A stretch of DNA of 64,000 bases from Runella sp. CRIBMP (GTDB lineage: Bacteria; Bacteroidota; Bacteroidia; Cytophagales; Spirosomataceae), in contig NZ_JAAAKZ010000001.1 of assembly GCF_009905605.1 (NCBI RefSeq), positions 868,001 through 932,000 on the forward strand. The letters run 5' to 3'. Each line of letters begins with the position of its first letter. Within the stretch, counting starts at the first letter, position 1. Below are positions 61,985-64,000 of this stretch, piece after piece. The position numbers and the translations under genes are program-made. The notes under the pieces were generated by a model that worked only from the letters and a program-made list of their open reading frames with translations, had not been told where the DNA came from and ran no database searches.

Positions 61985-63157
61985 ATGAAAACCAACCTAA
62001 TTATTTTACTCCTTGTCGCGTACTCTATGGGGGTATTGGGTCAAACTCCATCCTCAACAAGAGAAATCAGGGAAGTCAAGCTTTCGGGTAGTGGCTACGA
62101 GTTGGGCTTGCAACATGGCAAACTTCTGAAAAAAGAAATCGGTGAGCTCTTGGTGAAAATGAAAAAGAAAACTGCTCATAACCTGAAAAAAGATGCTGAC
62201 CAGGTCATCAAAGAGTTTACAGCCTACGCTCAATTTACCGACGACATCAAAAAATACACGCCCGAATTGTACGAAGAAGTCCGAGGCATTGCCGATGGCT
62301 CAGGCCAATCTTTTAACGACATCATGGTTTTCAATCTGTTAGACGAATTTTGGGTCTATCTTAACGATATCTCAAAACACCATTGCAGCGGCATGGGCAT
62401 ACCATCCATCAAAGGAAGCACGAGCTACATTGCCCAAAATATGGACATTGAGAGCTATACAGAAGGATATCAAATGGTGATGCGGTTGGAAAGAACGCCC
62501 GATCGCCCCGAACAGTTTATTCTGACGCATCCAGGAGCCATTGCCCTCAATGGTATGAACGAAATGGGCATTGGGGCTTGCATGAATACGCTTATGGAAC
62601 TCAAAGCCTCCAACAAAGGATTGCCAGTAGCTTTTATCGTGCGGCATATTCTTAACTCAACTGATAAAAAAGACATACTAAATTTCATTCAAACGGTTCC
62701 GCACGCATCGGGGCAAAATTACATTATTGGTATCAAAGGCGAAGTATTTGATTTTGAGGCCTCTGCCAATAAAGTCGTTAGGTTTGACCCAAAAAACACC
62801 AACGGAACAGTCTATCATACCAACCACCCCATTGTGAATGACGACGTAAAACCTTGGTTTGAAAAATTCAATCCCAAAGCAGATGTAAAACCCATTCAAT
62901 CAAACAGTTACATTCGTTTGGCGGCTGTTCAAAAAAGGATTGGCGAAGCCACAAACATTGAAGACAGTCTCATCAAAGAAACCCTGCGGTCAAAAGACGA
63001 TGCGAAAAACCCTGTTTGTGTTTCACTCTCATTGGGCCGAGGCGGCTTTACGTTCGGTTCGGTGATTATGACTTTGACAGGTACACCTTTTTTGCAAGTT
63101 ACCGCAGGTTCACCCGATGCTTCGGAGTATAAAAGAATGGAGTTTAGCAAGAAGTAA
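61985..63157 (+). CDS. Secreted C45-family N-terminal-nucleophile hydrolase/acyltransferase
   Basis: Relative of the acyl-CoA:6-aminopenicillanate acyltransferase / C45 peptidase family, which cleaves itself to expose an N-terminal Cys nucleophile. Here the likely nucleophile is the Cys in KHHCSGMGIPS (about residue 135), followed by YIAQNMDIESYTEGYQMV and GMNEMGIGACMNT, both normal for the family, and SLSLGRGGFTFGSVIM near the end. At about 390 residues it has a common length. The signal peptide suits the ATG at 61985; an ATG at 61961 overlaps the preceding stop and adds eight residues. Substrates of bacterial members include N-acyl amino acids and bile salts; this one is unknown. Confidence 0.88.
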   Translation: MKTNLIILLLVAYSMGVLGQTPSSTREIREVKLSGSGYELGLQHGKLLKKEIGELLVKMKKKTAHNLKKDADQVIKEFTAYAQFTDDIKKYTPELYEEVRGIADGSGQSFNDIMVFNLLDEFWVYLNDISKHHCSGMGIPSIKGSTSYIAQNMDIESYTEGYQMVMRLERTPDRPEQFILTHPGAIALNGMNEMGIGACMNTLMELKASNKGLPVAFIVRHILNSTDKKDILNFIQTVPHASGQNYIIGIKGEVFDFEASANKVVRFDPKNTNGTVYHTNHPIVNDDVKPWFEKFNPKADVKPIQSNSYIRLAAVQKRIGEATNIEDSLIKETLRSKDDAKNPVCVSLSLGRGGFTFGSVIMTLTGTPFLQVTAGSPDASEYKRMEFSKK

Positions 63158-63197
63158 TTGTCAGGTGGAAACAACTGACTGCATTTCCAACAAAGCA

Positions 63198-63908
63198 ATG
63201 CAACAACCCAAAACAATTCAGTCCATCAATACCAAAGCTATCATTGTTTGCATGGTATTGCTGTTTATTACCCTACAAATAGGTTTTCATCCATTCTATA
63301 TTAAGTATTTTCCAAAGTTTGAAAAATTCACTTGGCTGCATCACATCCACGGGGCTTTGATGGCTTCTTGGATTATTCTATTGGTAGTTCAACCTATTTT
63401 GATTCATAAAAAGCGATTTGCTGCACATCGGTTTTTGGGGAAATTATCATACATCACTGCTCCATTAATGGTTGTTTCGATGTTTTTGATACTAAAACTT
63501 TCTTACCACAAGAACTTGCCAAACAGCTCAATTGAAAAAGAAATAGCAGGTCAAGCTTCTACCATCATGCAATTATTGAGCTTCCTCGTTTTATATGCTC
63601 TTGCCATTATTTACAGGAAACATACTTTTTATCATGTCCGTTTTATGATTGGAACGGCACTGCTGATGATTACACCCACTTTGGGCAGGATATTTTATGG
63701 ATACTTTGCCGCCGAAATCATGTACGAAATGTATTTGACTTTACTTATTGCATCTAATTTATTGGTCGTTGACATCAGGAAAAAATTGGATTGGAAACCT
63801 AATGCGATTGTTGCTGGGGTACTTTTTTCCTTTGTGTCTGTGTATCATGCTCGCAATACAGATGTATGGCAAACCTTTGGGCGATTATGGGTGGATACGT
63901 TTTACTGA
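63198..63908 (+). CDS. Seven-helix membrane protein, paralogue of the 38791 gene
   Basis: 236 residues, about seven helices with the same motif order as the 38791 protein: WLHHIHGALMASWIILLVVQP, with HRFLGKLSYITAPLMVVS after it and a shared later segment on Arg-His (YHVRFMIGTALLMITPTLGR here; VHARYMLAASLTVLGPTVDR there). The ATG at 63198 is chosen; the frame open from 63117 runs into the preceding gene. No function known. It closes the visible part of the D run, just as its paralogue lies near the end of the B unit. Confidence 0.82.
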   Translation: MQQPKTIQSINTKAIIVCMVLLFITLQIGFHPFYIKYFPKFEKFTWLHHIHGALMASWIILLVVQPILIHKKRFAAHRFLGKLSYITAPLMVVSMFLILKLSYHKNLPNSSIEKEIAGQASTIMQLLSFLVLYALAIIYRKHTFYHVRFMIGTALLMITPTLGRIFYGYFAAEIMYEMYLTLLIASNLLVVDIRKKLDWKPNAIVAGVLFSFVSVYHARNTDVWQTFGRLWVDTFY

Positions 63909-63964
63909 TTAGATATTCCCTCCCTATTTTCTCAATTTTTTCAATCAATAAATCAATTTTAAAA

Positions 63965-64000
63965 ATGAAAACCAGACAAACTACCCTCATATTTATCGCA
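63965..64000 (+). CDS. Start of another secreted-protein gene, cut by the window edge
   Basis: The ATG at 63965 begins MKTRQTTLIFIA, the start of a signal peptide, and runs off the window. The upstream sequence (TTCAATCAATAAATCAATTT) is nearly the same as that before the genes at 57450 and 58706, which supports the start. Confidence 0.6.
   Translation, partial: MKTRQTTLIFIA

Noticed and set aside
1-64000. tRNA, rRNA, integrase, prophage or complete IS element
   Set aside because: I looked for these by pattern (tRNA-like arms, transposase or integrase motifs) and found none; a covariance-model search would be needed to rule out small RNAs.

Overview
The window looks like chromosomal DNA of a Bacteroidota member, most probably of the Cytophagales (a Runella- or Spirosoma-like genus; the genus is a guess). 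Support: a SusC/SusD pair at the left edge, a giant secreted protein with a type IX secretion (Por) sorting tail, exact TAnnTTTG -7 promoter elements instead of E. coli-type promoters, little Shine-Dalgarno sequence before most genes, lipoproteins with short lipobox signals, and a LytTR response regulator paired with a HisKA_2-type histidine kinase. No tRNA, rRNA, CRISPR array or intact insertion sequence was seen.

Layout. 1-5.7 kb: end of a SusC-like porin, its SusD-like partner, a ceramidase-like hydrolase and a PqaA-family protein. 5.8-12.9 kb: a small secreted protein on the minus strand, two glycerophosphodiester phosphodiesterases (the second fused to an esterase), a purple-acid-phosphatase-like enzyme and a DEAD-box RNA helicase. 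13-24.2 kb: a cytochrome/sorbosone-dehydrogenase fusion coupled to an enolase-superfamily enzyme, three minus-strand membrane or lipoprotein genes, a YD-repeat-like lipoprotein, a class D beta-lactamase-like protein, and an M28 peptidase translationally coupled to a glycosidase/DUF1080 fusion. 24.4-32 kb: an AraC-TolB-TPR regulator, a bacteriocin-type ABC exporter and its HlyD partner, and a second, membrane-anchored AraC-TolB-TPR regulator. 32-44.9 kb: a giant T9SS-exported repeat protein, DUF4440-like lipoproteins, a seven-helix membrane protein, a duplicated dimeric-barrel protein, a TonB-type outer membrane receptor and an intradiol-dioxygenase homologue. 45-49.6 kb: two intact sulfatases, a decayed third one and a fragment resembling an anti-sigma factor. 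49.7-53 kb: a minus-strand response regulator, histidine kinase and ricin-type lectin. 53.4-64 kb: a long plus-strand run with two DUF418 proteins, a second dioxygenase, TPR protein, di-haem cytochrome, YceI, NTF2-like, WG-repeat, C45 hydrolase and a second seven-helix protein.

The most striking signal is a shared promoter architecture. Four promoters (before 26360, 32564, 39833 and 53429) carry three or four tandem copies of a GGAACAATARACTAAG-like box, spaced about 21 bp (two helical turns). In all four the last copy starts exactly 36 bp before a perfect TAnnTTTG element. The genes behind these promoters are paralogous from unit to unit: a DUF4440/NTF2-like protein in three units, the seven-helix membrane protein in two, the dioxygenase homologue in two. 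The two AraC-TolB-TPR proteins, encoded just before the first two boxed promoters, are the natural candidates for the activator. I infer an undescribed regulon of duplicated operons joining a peptide-type exporter, a giant surface protein and envelope redox or hydrolase genes. Its physiological purpose cannot be read from the sequence.
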